Assembly: GCA_020723325.1 (NCBI GenBank)
Contig: DYJD01000009.1
Span: 124,001-188,000, forward strand
Length of the DNA stretch: 64,000 nt
Origin: Desulfosudis oleivorans
GTDB taxonomy: Bacteria > Desulfobacterota > Desulfobacteria > Desulfobacterales > SURF-7
Direction: 5' to 3'
Positions within the stretch are counted from its first letter, which is position 1. The number at the start of each line of letters is the position of its first letter. Below the pieces are notes generated by a model. It ran no database searches, was not told the DNA's origin, and was given only the letters and a program-made list of their open reading frames with translations. The position numbers and the translations under genes are program-made. Positions 8,702-17,435 of this stretch are shown one piece after another.

Positions 8702-9937
8702 ATGTCGATCAACCTTGAAGATTTGCGGGAATCCAACGAATTTCTGAACCAGATCCTGGACAATATGGAGGCGGCGGTTCTCATCGCCGATCAGAATTCC
8801 CGCATTCATCAATTCAACAAATCGTTTTCCCATCTTTTCGACAATGCGGCGGTGATTTCGGACATGAAAACCTTTGGGGAGATCACCGGCTGCGTAAGCG
8901 CTGTCCTTGAAAACAAGGCATGCGGCGAAACCAGCGCCTGCAAGGGTTGCGTGCTGAATCAATCCATTGTTCAAACCATGACCGCCCATGTTCCTGTGGA
9001 CCGCAAGCCTCTGCAGCGCATTTTCTATATCAAAGGGATCGCGGTTGAAAAATATTTGCGCTTCACCACCCGCCGGATTCAATATCAAGGCCGGACAATG
9101 ATTCTCATCATTATTTACGATGTATCCGATATTGAGCGACAGAAGGCGGAACTGGAGCGCAAGCAGATGCTCATCGATATGGACATGAAAGCCGCCGCAA
9201 CCATCCAGCAGAGCCTGCTGCCCCTGAGCCCCATTTGTCTGGACACCCTGCGGGCGGCCTGGAAATTCGTCCCCTCCCAACGCATCGGCGGCGATATTTT
9301 CAACATCCACCAGATGGATCGGAACAGGGTGGGCTTGTACATGCTGGATGTCTGCGGCCATGGCGTAACCGCGGCCCTGATTTCCGTGGCCGTATCGCAG
9401 TTCCTTTTAGGCAGCCAGGGTTTTATCGGAACCTGCTGCGAGCAGGTCTCACCGGCAACCGTGCTGAACAACCTGGAAAAGGCCTTTCCCTTTGAGCGTT
9501 TCGACAGCTATTTCAGCATCGTGTGCATGACCATCGACGTTGCCGGAGGGCTGTTGACTTACGGCAGTGCCGGTCACCCACCGCCCCTGCTGGTGCGGGC
9601 CGACGGCGCCATGCAAATCCTTTCCCAAAGAGGCCCCATCATCGGCTTGAGTTCCGGTGCCGTCTATACCCAGGAAGAACTCGGCCTGCGGCCTGGAGAC
9701 AAAATTCTGCTTTACACCGACGGCATTATGGAAAACCGCGCCGGCAGCGGCCAAGCCTTTGGCAAAGAACGATTTTATAAAACCTTGCAGCAATTAGCGC
9801 AGAATCCGGTAAATGTTTTTGTGGATGAGATCTACTCCGAGATGCAGGCTTTTATGAACGGCAACAGCCCTGATGATGATATCAGCCTGCTGGGACTCGA
9901 GTATACCGGCGAAAGCTTAGATCAATACGCTATATGA
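8702..9937 (+). CDS. PAS-domain SpoIIE-type PP2C serine phosphatase
   Basis: The 411-residue product starts at ATG 8702 (M-S-I-N-L-E-D-L), though ATG 8681 in the same frame is possible. Residues 1-145 form a PAS-like sensor (F-L-N-Q-I-L-D-N-M-E-A-A-V-L-I-A-D) with a C-x6-C-x2-C cluster (residues about 77-87) that might bind metal or redox ligands. A short helical linker (D-M-K-A-A-A-T-I-Q-Q-S-L-L-P) leads to a PP2C domain with the metal-binding G-G-D-I-F and D-V-C-G-H-G and D-D-D-I-S at the end. Such phosphatases act in partner-switching on anti-sigma-antagonist proteins. No partner gene is adjacent. Confidence 0.9.
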   Translation: MSINLEDLRESNEFLNQILDNMEAAVLIADQNSRIHQFNKSFSHLFDNAAVISDMKTFGEITGCVSAVLENKACGETSACKGCVLNQSIVQTMTAHVPVDRKPLQRIFYIKGIAVEKYLRFTTRRIQYQGRTMILIIIYDVSDIERQKAELERKQMLIDMDMKAAATIQQSLLPLSPICLDTLRAAWKFVPSQRIGGDIFNIHQMDRNRVGLYMLDVCGHGVTAALISVAVSQFLLGSQGFIGTCCEQVSPATVLNNLEKAFPFERFDSYFSIVCMTIDVAGGLLTYGSAGHPPPLLVRADGAMQILSQRGPIIGLSSGAVYTQEELGLRPGDKILLYTDGIMENRAGSGQAFGKERFYKTLQQLAQNPVNVFVDEIYSEMQAFMNGNSPDDDISLLGLEYTGESLDQYAI

Positions 9938-10041
9938 ACAGCATTTGACAAAGGGAATCTTACTGCGCTATGAGACCGAAAGGTTTCCATCGTTAAATCA
10001 ACAATAATACCCCGAATTTCGATAAGGAGAGCGCTTCAACC

Positions 10042-10500
10042 ATGAATCTACAAGACATGAAGACCGGGTTTATGACCATCCAGGAAAAACTCAATCCCAC
10101 CAAATGGGATGCTGATATCTGGAAAAAATTCTTTCTCATCGCCGCCCTGTGGAACCTTTCCGGCGCCGTTCCGGGCATTTTCATGTCCGGCCTGAATCTG
10201 AGGCTGTTTTACGGTATTCAGACCACGGATTTCCACACCCTTTTTCTGAATTCCATGTTCTGGGGCGCTGTGCTGGTTTTCGGCATCGGCTATCTCATTG
10301 TAGCCAAAGACATCGGTAAAAATCCGGGGATCGTCACCCTGGGCGTAATCTGCAAATCCCTCGTGGCCCTGGTTTGGTATTATATCTACTTCTTTGGCTG
10401 CAACCGTGCCACCATCCTGGTGGTGGGAGCTGCCACCGGCGATGTGATATTTGTGGGCTATTTTGTCTACTTCCTGATGCGCGGACCGAAAGTCGAGTAG
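10042..10500 (+). CDS. Four-helix membrane protein of unknown function
   Basis: The 152-residue protein starts at ATG 10042 with AAGGAGAG upstream. After a polar N-terminus of about 33 residues there are four hydrophobic segments (about 34-52, 68-90, 97-117 and 123-145). No catalytic motif is visible and I do not recognise the family. It may be co-transcribed with the phosphatase 105 bp upstream, but no further link is visible. Confidence 0.75.
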   Translation: MNLQDMKTGFMTIQEKLNPTKWDADIWKKFFLIAALWNLSGAVPGIFMSGLNLRLFYGIQTTDFHTLFLNSMFWGAVLVFGIGYLIVAKDIGKNPGIVTLGVICKSLVALVWYYIYFFGCNRATILVVGAATGDVIFVGYFVYFLMRGPKVE

Positions 10501-10513
10501 CTATACCTGTATA

Positions 10514-10564
10514 GGCCTTGGTCATTGTTTCGGCCACGATACGGCTGGAAGTGTGACCAAGGCC
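10514..10564. repeat. REP-like interspersed repeat, copy B (51 bp, perfect terminal inverted repeats)
   Basis: The element begins GGCCTTGGTCA and ends TGACCAAGGCC, a perfect 11-bp terminal inverted repeat. The inside keeps the CGGCTGGAAG portion of copies A and C, but most of the REP palindrome is missing. It lies between convergent genes. Confidence 0.8.
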
Positions 10565-10685
10565 ATGCGGTGAGCATTTCAGGTCTTTATTGCGCGAAGA
10601 GCGACTCCGGGAATTATCAACGAAAAAAGGCACGCTGCTTTTACTCTTCCAGACCGTCAAGCCAAATAATGAGTTATTCCTAAAT

Positions 10686-13103
10686 TCACCTCTCAAGACG
10701 GCCAGTTTTTGATTCCAAGGATATCAAGGTCTCAAATACGAAGTCACAAACATCTATAATGTTGCCCTGAGCGATTCTTGCTACGCGATGGTATTGGCTT
10801 GCATTATCAATAGGCGGCCATTGGGCGGATCTGGCCTCAAAGTAAACCTTGCCGCGGTGAATGAAAAACCGCGCTTTATTATTGCAACCAATGGGATATT
10901 TATGAGATGGATCTGCTTTCTGAAGTTTCATCAGCAAATCGTGTTTCTGACCTGAAACCAAGTATTGACCGCTTGGATCAAGAACATCGTAAAACTCGGC
11001 ATCGCAACCCGCGCCTGCACCACTTGAAAGCTCAAATTTTGCGATATTTACAGGCTGAGCATCATTGGCAAAAGCAATTTGCCGCATACCAATTGCACGG
11101 GTTTCACGGTAATATTCATGAATTGTTTCCCAAGTGATTGGCGCAGGGGTTTCAAAGTCAATGGAAGGCGGTCCCTTTCCCTTGCTGATATCATTGCACA
11201 GACAAGGTTCCATTGACTGGCGTCCCACTCTTTCAACGATCTGTGCTCTGAAATGGCAGGCTGTGCTGTCGGTAAGGGGAGTAGTGGCCACTGGATGGCG
11301 AAAGTCCCTATATTGAAGAATATGGGCTGAATCACGATAGACGACTAGTCCCAAATTATCTCCACCCCAAAGCCTGCCCTCACCTGGTATAGATATCTCA
11401 TCTTGTTCCAATGGAAAATCAGTATTCGCATCAAAAGCATACGCATAAGGCACACTCGCCGTACCTTCATGCTTAAACACGAAATCAAACTTGCGTCCAC
11501 CAACGTTAATATTGATGGCTGAGTCGGCCACTATCTCCTGCAAGCGCCCTGAATTAGCGTATCTTACAATTGCATTGCAGATGCCGTCTTTGTCTTTTAT
11601 GGCAGGAAAGTCTTGAATGAAGGCTTCAATATGACGTTTGCTCTTGCCGCCCAGTTTTAGATAATTTTGGTACAGCGTTTTGATTTCATGTACTTGTTTT
11701 TGTCTGACCGAAAAATCGGTCAAAGCAGGTAACTTGTTCCGCAATGCATCTGCAAGATTGAGCAGAGCAAGCTTACGTTTAGGATCAAGAGTCATGGCGC
11801 GCCGCAGAGCTGTCTCTGCAAAAGGCGATCGTTTATCATATTTCAAGGCCAAAAATCCATAGTCATTAAGAATCGCTGCTGCTCGCTGACGTGAAATCCC
11901 TTTAACCGGCGCCGCCAATGCCAGCAGAATACCGGTTTCCTCCAAGCGCTTAGTCACGCTGCTAATGTGCGTGTATGACATGGCTTTGGTGTTGATGCCT
12001 TGGTTGTATTGAACCATGGCAGCATTGTGAGCTGCTTCGAGTTTAGACCAATCCACAGTTACAGGGGCTGCAATGTCGAGTCGTAAGACCAACACATGCC
12101 GAGTATCAGTCCTATCCGTGGCATAAAGAAAATCCCCGGCCACAGCTTGCGGGTTGATGGATGGTACCGATTCCCAAAGACCGGTAAACATCGGATTGTT
12201 CGGATTAGAAAGATCAAGCCGGTGCAACCGCTGTTTTTCATCTTCAAGCACGAGGATTCCGCCTGCAGCATTTTTATTCAGGCGGGAACAATATATCATA
12301 CCGTCATGGGGAAGCGTGGCCACACGAGGAATCCCCTCTTGGAAAGCATAAATGCCGAGTCGTGGAACACGTGCATCATCAACAACGACATATCCACTTT
12401 CCAGAATAGAGACGATGCATCGATATCTTGTGGTAAACGTATATTTTTGCTCTTTAAGAACAGGTGTAACCGGCCGGAGATCATACATCATCAATTGATT
12501 GTCACTATGCGGGTAAACAATGAACGAGGCACAATCAGAGAAGAGCATAAAAGGCTGCGAGTGCTTAGCTTCCTCTAAAATGATTTCCGGACGTCCTACC
12601 TTGAGCGAGTTGACCACAGTCTGCCATCGATCTGATTGGGTTTTGGAAGGCTGTGAGGCGGCATAAGCACTGGCATCATCCGCAAGGATAACCCGCCGTG
12701 CCAAAATATCTCGTCGCCATCTTACCTCCGGTCGGTCAGGTACGGATAGGTCCACAGCGATAAGCTGATGATATGTGGCAGCATCGAATTTTGGGGGTGC
12801 GCCTTGTGCCAGAATAAGCGCGTGATTGCCGTCCGGCGCCAGAACCAGCACCCCAGACACATTTGGCAGAAAGCCTTTTACAACAGGCATCTGTGATTGA
12901 GGCGAATCAATGATCTTGAGCCCCCCGGGTCGCTCCCCGGTCGATCCCACCAAAGCGACCATCCGATGTCCGTCAGGAGTAACACACATCCTGATGAGCG
13001 GCGCCTCCAGATCAATTTTCGTAAAAAAAGTAGGGATATCCGCTGAAGAAATTAAAGGGCAGAAGTGAATCAGAAGCACAATAACAAAGCATCTCATGAT
13101 CAT
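10686..13103 (-). CDS. Large exported protein with propeller-like N-terminal half
   Basis: The 805-residue product has an N-terminal signal peptide (about residues 1-20, ending near S-S-A-D-I). The first 330 residues contain repeated V-T-P-D-G-H and L-A-P-D-G-N-H-A-L-type strands typical of beta-propeller repeats. Residues about 390-480 are helical and TPR-like (A-E-T-A-L-R-R-A-M-T-L-D-P). The C-terminal third holds short aromatic and cysteine-containing segments of unknown fold. Probably periplasmic. I do not recognise a named family; no partner gene is adjacent except pirin, 18 bp upstream in the same direction, which may be co-transcribed. Confidence 0.75.
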   Translation of the reverse strand: MIMRCFVIVLLIHFCPLISSADIPTFFTKIDLEAPLIRMCVTPDGHRMVALVGSTGERPGGLKIIDSPQSQMPVVKGFLPNVSGVLVLAPDGNHALILAQGAPPKFDAATYHQLIAVDLSVPDRPEVRWRRDILARRVILADDASAYAASQPSKTQSDRWQTVVNSLKVGRPEIILEEAKHSQPFMLFSDCASFIVYPHSDNQLMMYDLRPVTPVLKEQKYTFTTRYRCIVSILESGYVVVDDARVPRLGIYAFQEGIPRVATLPHDGMIYCSRLNKNAAGGILVLEDEKQRLHRLDLSNPNNPMFTGLWESVPSINPQAVAGDFLYATDRTDTRHVLVLRLDIAAPVTVDWSKLEAAHNAAMVQYNQGINTKAMSYTHISSVTKRLEETGILLALAAPVKGISRQRAAAILNDYGFLALKYDKRSPFAETALRRAMTLDPKRKLALLNLADALRNKLPALTDFSVRQKQVHEIKTLYQNYLKLGGKSKRHIEAFIQDFPAIKDKDGICNAIVRYANSGRLQEIVADSAININVGGRKFDFVFKHEGTASVPYAYAFDANTDFPLEQDEISIPGEGRLWGGDNLGLVVYRDSAHILQYRDFRHPVATTPLTDSTACHFRAQIVERVGRQSMEPCLCNDISKGKGPPSIDFETPAPITWETIHEYYRETRAIGMRQIAFANDAQPVNIAKFELSSGAGAGCDAEFYDVLDPSGQYLVSGQKHDLLMKLQKADPSHKYPIGCNNKARFFIHRGKVYFEARSAQWPPIDNASQYHRVARIAQGNIIDVCDFVFETLISLESKTGRLER

Positions 13104-13121
13104 TTTCTATGCCTTTATTAT

Positions 13122-13820
13122 TTAAAAAGGTACATCTATCAAAATAATCTCAGCCGGTTCGAGTGCCTTTATAGTAAGGAAGTCTTCAATATCGATCCGA
13201 GCCTGATCGCCTGAGCCCATCTCTTTGCCGTTGATGGAGAGGCGGCCTTTGGTCAGGTAGACAAAAATTCGCCGTCCGGTGGTGCCTGGGAACGTCACTT
13301 CTTTGGCCGACTCCAGGTGGCAGCGGTAGATACTGGCATCGGTGTGAAAGGTGACCGAACCTGGAATATTTTGGCCGGAGGCTACCGGCAACAATCGATT
13401 TTTCCAATCGGCGGGTGAAAACGTTTTCTGATCGTAGGTCGGCTTAAGGTCGGCCTTGTCCGGGAAGATCCAGATCTGGTAGAAGTGCACCGGATCTTGG
13501 CCCAGGTTGAATTCGGAATGGGTCAGCCCCGTGCCGGCGGACATGCGTTGCACATCGCCGGCTCGAATGACGGTCCTGTTGCCCATGCTGTCCGCATGGG
13601 TCATCTCGCCGGCGAGCACAATGGTCACGATCTCCATTTCCTCATGGGGATGGGTGGGGAAGCCGGTTCCCGGCTCAACCACGTCGTCATTGAATACGCG
13701 CAACGCCCCGAATTGAATGTTGCGGGGATCAAAATAACTTGAGAAAGAAAACAGCCAGTAGGTTTTCAACCAGCCAAAGTCGGAAAAATGCCTTTTGTCA
13801 GCTTTAATAATATCAATCAT
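13122..13820 (-). CDS. Pirin family protein
   Basis: ATG 13820 (M-I-D-I-I-K-A-D) is chosen because AAAGGAAG lies 8 bases ahead; the same frame runs further upstream to 13874. The 232-residue protein is a bicupin of the pirin family: residues about 40-60 contain H-P-H-E-E-M-E-I, followed by G-E-M-T-H-A-D-S-M-G-N and G-T-G-L-T-H-S-E-F-N. These supply the His/Glu metal ligands of the N-terminal cupin. Bacterial pirins are metal-dependent redox or quercetinase-like proteins; the substrate is unknown here. Confidence 0.92.
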   Translation of the reverse strand: MIDIIKADKRHFSDFGWLKTYWLFSFSSYFDPRNIQFGALRVFNDDVVEPGTGFPTHPHEEMEIVTIVLAGEMTHADSMGNRTVIRAGDVQRMSAGTGLTHSEFNLGQDPVHFYQIWIFPDKADLKPTYDQKTFSPADWKNRLLPVASGQNIPGSVTFHTDASIYRCHLESAKEVTFPGTTGRRIFVYLTKGRLSINGKEMGSGDQARIDIEDFLTIKALEPAEIILIDVPF

Positions 13821-13880
13821 GACCATCTTCCTTTCTGTGGGAGAGACGGATTGGTTACCGCTGCTTTTTTGCATGAAGTT

Positions 13881-13908
13881 CTGACTCCTGACTCCTGACT
13901 TCTGACTC
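13881..13908. repeat. Four tandem copies of a 7-bp unit (CTGACTC)
   Basis: CTGACTC is repeated four times with one T variant, just upstream of the pirin gene and downstream of the DUF4143 ATPase gene. Short tandem repeats of this kind also form part of the 17047 and 23875 repeats. Confidence 0.75.
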
Positions 13909-13941
13909 CTGGCTTTTGTTTACCCGAGAATTTTCAATCCA

Positions 13942-15108
13942 TCAAGAGACTGCTTCCAAACATTCGCGAATACCCACTATCTTTGCCCCATTGCGGATCG
14001 GATAGCCCGGGTCGGTCATCAGACATACAACAAAGATTTGATCCGGTTTCAGAGCTTCTATAGTTTCGGGAAATCCTTTTGACAGATGGGGACTCAATGA
14101 GGCTTTGATTTCAAAAGCAAGGCATTTTCTTCCTTTGGTCAGGATGAGATCGATTTCCTCGCCTGAAGAGGTGCGATAAAAGGATGGTTGCCAGTTTGGA
14201 AGGGCTGTGATGATTTGTTCAATGCACCACCCCTCCCAGGCGGCGCCGAAAGCCGGATGCCCGTAAAGATCTATCATGGTCTCTATTTCCAGAAGTATGT
14301 GCAGGAGACCGCTGTCACGCAGGTAAATTTTGGGGGATTTGACCAAACGCTTCTTCAGATTGGCTTCCAGAGGCCGCAAGATCCGGACCATGAAAGTCTG
14401 TTCCAGAATATCAAGATATTTCCGTACAGTATTGTGGGAGACATCCAGGGCTTGACCGAGCTTGGAAGCATTGAGAAGTCCGCCGTGATAGTGGGCCAGC
14501 ATTTTCCAGAATCGCCCAATGGTGGCTGCGGGAATGGAGAAACCAAAGGCAGGAATATCGCGATGGAGAAAATCCTGGATCAAATCCCGCCGCCAGGCGG
14601 CACTCTTCGCTTCTGAGTCCGCAAGAAACGCCGGGGGAAAACCGCCACGCCACCAATGCCTTTTGAAATCCCATCCCTGCTTACCGGAATAATTTTCTAT
14701 CTCTGCCCATGTAAACGGAGTCAGTTCCAGATAATGGATGCGACCAGCCAAGGTCTCCGCACTCTGCCGGATGAGATCCCGTGACGCAGAGCCGAGAATG
14801 AAAAATCGGCCCGGTCTGCGGTTTTTATCCACCAGCGCCCGCAAGAGTGGAAATAAGTCGGGCTTTTGCTGAATCTCATCAATGCAGATCAAACGGTCCT
14901 GATGCTCACCAAGGAAAAATTCAGGGTCCTCTAGTTTGCGGAGATCCGAGGGTAGTTCCAAATCCAGCAGAATGGCATTACTATGGTCCTGTAGAATATA
15001 TTGGGCAAGGGTAGACTTGCCGCATTGCCGTGGCCCGATGAGGGCGGTCACAGGATTTTCGCGAAGAGATTGTCGAAGTTCTTCGGTGATATAACGATCA
15101 ATATACAT
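13942..15108 (-). CDS. AAA-type ATPase with C-terminal DUF4143 domain
   Basis: The 388-residue protein has a Walker A motif G-P-R-Q-C-G-K-S-T at about residues 26-34 and Walker B L-I-C-I-D-E-I-Q-Q near 75, as in the AAA_14 domain. A winged-helix-like centre follows (about 200-260, including L-D-V-S-H-N-T-V-R-K-Y-L). The C-terminal DUF4143 portion is nuclease-like, with E-E-I-D-L-I and F-E-I-K-A-S. Members are common, mobile accessory ATPases of unclear function. A perfect 20-bp inverted repeat sits between 6 and 52 bp upstream of the start codon and is a candidate autoregulatory operator. Confidence 0.92.
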   Translation of the reverse strand: MYIDRYITEELRQSLRENPVTALIGPRQCGKSTLAQYILQDHSNAILLDLELPSDLRKLEDPEFFLGEHQDRLICIDEIQQKPDLFPLLRALVDKNRRPGRFFILGSASRDLIRQSAETLAGRIHYLELTPFTWAEIENYSGKQGWDFKRHWWRGGFPPAFLADSEAKSAAWRRDLIQDFLHRDIPAFGFSIPAATIGRFWKMLAHYHGGLLNASKLGQALDVSHNTVRKYLDILEQTFMVRILRPLEANLKKRLVKSPKIYLRDSGLLHILLEIETMIDLYGHPAFGAAWEGWCIEQIITALPNWQPSFYRTSSGEEIDLILTKGRKCLAFEIKASLSPHLSKGFPETIEALKPDQIFVVCLMTDPGYPIRNGAKIVGIRECLEAVS

Positions 15109-15113
15109 TATAA

Positions 15114-15160
15114 ATTATCTTTGTATTTTGTAACTCGCCATTACAAAATACAAAGATAAT
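15114..15160. promoter_or_regulatory. Perfect 20-bp inverted repeat upstream of the DUF4143 ATPase
   Basis: Arms at 15114-15133 and 15141-15160 are exact reverse complements, separated by 7 bases (CTCGCCA). Each arm contains TTTGTATTTTGTAA or its complement. The position directly ahead of the minus-strand start codon suits an operator or a leader hairpin; it could also mark the edge of a mobile insertion. Confidence 0.8.
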
Positions 15161-15166
15161 ATTTAT

Positions 15167-15197
15167 TTGTCAAGATGGAATATAATGTGTAAACCGC
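15167..15197 (+). promoter_or_regulatory. Third occurrence of the TTGTCAAG...TGTGTAAAC motif
   Basis: This 31-bp stretch matches the core of the two leader repeats at 20982-21012 and 24022-24052: TTGTCAAGAT, an AT-rich centre, then TGTGTAAAC and GC. Only this core is shared; the rest of the leader is absent. It may be a promoter or protein-binding element. Confidence 0.55.
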
Positions 15198-15208
15198 GCT
15201 GATAGCAA

Positions 15209-15260
15209 ATAATGACTTAAATCAATAAACCTTCAGCCTTCGGACTATCTACCTTAAAAT
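15209..15260 (-). repeat. Interspersed repeat with TTCAGCCTTCGGACTATC core, copy 1
   Basis: Read in reverse complement this matches 23869-23927, including the flanks AATGACTTAAATCAATAAAC and TACCTTAAAAT. A further copy of the core is at 17047-17082. Confidence 0.7.
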
Positions 15261-15363
15261 CCAACCCCGAAAAAGCAACATGCAAATCCTCGGCATGGTT
15301 TTCCTCGAAGTATTGACTCACCAAAGCTCTTGGCGTATGCTGTTTTCCGATAAAAAGGAAACC

Positions 15364-16266
15364 ATGCCAGTAAAATCCCGAGACAAACACTTTGCAATTG
15401 TTACCCCGGCCCACAACGAGGCTCGCTTTTTGCCCAGGGTCATCGATTCCATCCTTAGCCAGGAAAGCCGGCCCAGTATGTGGCTGATCATGGACGACCG
15501 CTCCAGCGACGATACCTGGGCCATCATCCAGGCGGCTGCCCAAAAGCATGCCTTTATCAAAGGATTGAAATGCGACGGCGCGGGTGAATCCGTTTTGGGC
15601 AGCCATGTGGCCAGGCTTTTTACCAAGGGCATGGCCGCTGTGCCAAGGGACATGGATTTTTTCATCAAAATGGATGCGGACATCATACTGCCGCCGAATT
15701 ATTTTGCCGAGCTTTTGGCGCGCTTCAATTCAGACCCGCAAATGGGCATTGCCTCGGGAAAAATCTACATTGAGCACGAGGGCCAGTGGCTCCAGGAACG
15801 CTTTCCGGATTTTCATGTGCCCGGCGCGTGTAAAATGTACCGGGCCGCCTGCTACCGGCACATCGGCGGTGTGATTCCGGTTTACGGCTGGGATATCATG
15901 GATGGGGTCAAGGCGCGCATGCTGGGCTGGCAGACCCGCTCCTACCCGGATCTGAAAATCCAGCACCTGCGCATGATGGGCTCACGCAAAGGCATGCTGC
16001 AAGGCCATCTGGGCCACGGCCGGGGCATGTATGCCGTGCGGGCCCACCCGTTGTTTGTGCTGGCGCGCGCGTTGTATCGCGCTATCGAGCCGCCTTATCT
16101 TTCCGGCCTTCTGATTCTGGCCGGCTATTTTCAAGGCTGGCTGAAAAATGAACCGCGACTTCAGGACCGCAAACTGGCCGCCTATCTGCGGAAAGAACAA
16201 CTGAGCCGCCTGCTTGGCAAACATCTAAGCAAGGAAAACCTGTTACCGGACCGGATCAAGAAATAG
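15364..16266 (+). CDS. Family 2 glycosyltransferase
   Basis: The product is 300 residues from ATG 15364 (M-P-V-K-S-R-D-K), behind AAAAAGGAAA; the frame is open upstream to 15280 but without a ribosome site. It has the GT-A fold signatures A-I-V-T-P-A-H-N-E-A at residues about 9-18, D-D-R-S-S-D-D-T near 45, and F-F-I-K-M-D-A-D acting as the DxD nucleotide-sugar site near 100. It is cytoplasmic-face, with a hydrophobic C-terminal stretch. The next gene (26 bp on) is a WecG/TagA-type transferase, so both probably act on one lipid-linked polysaccharide. Confidence 0.92.
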   Translation: MPVKSRDKHFAIVTPAHNEARFLPRVIDSILSQESRPSMWLIMDDRSSDDTWAIIQAAAQKHAFIKGLKCDGAGESVLGSHVARLFTKGMAAVPRDMDFFIKMDADIILPPNYFAELLARFNSDPQMGIASGKIYIEHEGQWLQERFPDFHVPGACKMYRAACYRHIGGVIPVYGWDIMDGVKARMLGWQTRSYPDLKIQHLRMMGSRKGMLQGHLGHGRGMYAVRAHPLFVLARALYRAIEPPYLSGLLILAGYFQGWLKNEPRLQDRKLAAYLRKEQLSRLLGKHLSKENLLPDRIKK

Positions 16267-16292
16267 CCCCTGTTTATCACCAAAGGTAGTCC

Positions 16293-17051
16293 ATGCAACA
16301 ATTACCCATCCTAGGCATCAAAATCACCTCCGCCACTGCTGATGAAATCCATCAAGCCATCGACGGTTTTGTCAGCACCGGCGGGCGCGGCTTCATTCTT
16401 TCCGCCAATGCCCATGCAGTCAATCTGGCCAGGACAAGGCCCTGGCTGGCCGATTTTTTTAAAAAAGCCGATCTGATCCATGTGGACGGCGGCGGTATCA
16501 TTTTGGCGGCCAGACTGCTGGGTCATTCCATCCCCCAGCGGCTCACCTGGGCGGACTGGGCCTGGGACCTGGCGCGCCACTTCAGCAAAAACAACTACAC
16601 CCTGTTTCTGCTGGGCGGGCCTGCCGGCCTGGCGGAACAGGCAGCGGCCGGGCTCCGGGCCGTGCTGCCGGATCTGAACATTGTAGGCTGCCATCATGGC
16701 TATTTTAAAAAAGCCGGGCCGGAAAACGAAGCTGTCATTCAACAAATCAACCAGGCGACGCCGGATATTCTTTGGGTGGGATTGGGCATGCCCCTTCAGG
16801 AGCGCTGGCTCCTGGACAACCACGCCAAGCTCAACGCCAAGGTATTCATGCCCTGCGGCGCGGCCTATAAACACCTGGCTGGCTGGCTGAAGCGCGGTCC
16901 CCGCTGGATGTGCGACCATCATCTGGAATGGCTGTGGCTGCTTTTGCAAGACCCCAAACGGGGGTTGATCCGGTATTTATGGGGCAATCCGGTGTTTATT
17001 TACTACTGCTTCAAGGAATGGATACAAATGCGTAACTACTCAGGTGAATAG
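16293..17051 (+). CDS. WecG/TagA/CpsF family glycosyltransferase
   Basis: The 252-residue protein matches the GT26 family in length and in motifs: N-A-H-A-V-N-L-A-R (about 33-41), D-L-I-H-V-D-G-G-G-I, Q-R-L-T-W-A-D (about 84-90), F-L-L-G-G-P-A-G, I-L-W-V-G-L-G-M-P-L-Q-E-R-W and C-G-A-A-Y-K-H-L-A-G. Enzymes of this family add N-acetylmannosaminuronic acid or a related sugar to lipid carriers at the inner face of the membrane. It directly follows a family 2 glycosyltransferase in the same direction. Confidence 0.95.
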   Translation: MQQLPILGIKITSATADEIHQAIDGFVSTGGRGFILSANAHAVNLARTRPWLADFFKKADLIHVDGGGIILAARLLGHSIPQRLTWADWAWDLARHFSKNNYTLFLLGGPAGLAEQAAAGLRAVLPDLNIVGCHHGYFKKAGPENEAVIQQINQATPDILWVGLGMPLQERWLLDNHAKLNAKVFMPCGAAYKHLAGWLKRGPRWMCDHHLEWLWLLLQDPKRGLIRYLWGNPVFIYYCFKEWIQMRNYSGE

Positions 17052-17082
17052 TCCGAAGGCTGAAGACTGAAGACTGAAAATT
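17047..17082 (+). repeat. Interspersed repeat with AGTCCGAAGGCTGAAG core, copy 2
   Basis: The segment begins ATAGTCCGAAGGCTGAAG and continues with two GACTGAA units. The first 18 bases are identical to those at 23881, and the core recurs in reverse at 15232-15253. Confidence 0.7.
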
Positions 17083-17094
17083 GCTCTCATTAAT

Positions 17095-17271
17095 CTAACG
17101 ACGCCCACGCCAATAAAAAGGGCGCCGCTTTTGATGCGCCACTGCCAACAACCTAATCTCGTTAGGTTTAACAGAGTAAACAAGATTGTACGGGAATTTG
17201 CGCAGTGTTTTTTTTCTTAGCCGTCCTCGTATGAGCGGCGCTGCTTCCGGGAACGTGCGCGAGCAATCACT
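17095..17271 (-). pseudogene. Remnant of a RelE/ParE-family toxin gene
   Basis: On the minus strand an open stretch of about 58 codons ends R-L-L-A-V-A-H-Q-K-R-R-P-F-Y-W-R-G-R-R-stop, with F-P-Y-N-L-V-Y-S-V ahead of it. This is the characteristic C-terminal half of ParE/RelE mRNA-interferase or gyrase-targeting toxins. The frame is closed by a TGA at 17272-17274, with no start in a sensible place, and no intact antitoxin gene is adjacent. It is read as a decayed toxin gene that fills part of the gap between 17052 and 17435. Confidence 0.7.
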
Positions 17272-17435
17272 TCAACATGCATATTTGCACCTCGAACTCG
17301 ATTGGATGATCGTTTTGGATTAACATCCGTTCGGTCGTTGATTATTAAAGATTGATTTTCTCAATTTCATCCAATATGTCAATAATAAAAGATCGAAATA
17401 CCGTTCTTAACCTCATTGTTTAAAGGAAATGACAA

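Noticed and set aside
15167-15197. Standard sigma-70 promoter with TTGTCA and TATAAT
   Set aside because: The two hexamers are only 8 bases apart; only the extended TGTGTAAAC reading gives normal spacing, so the promoter call stays open.
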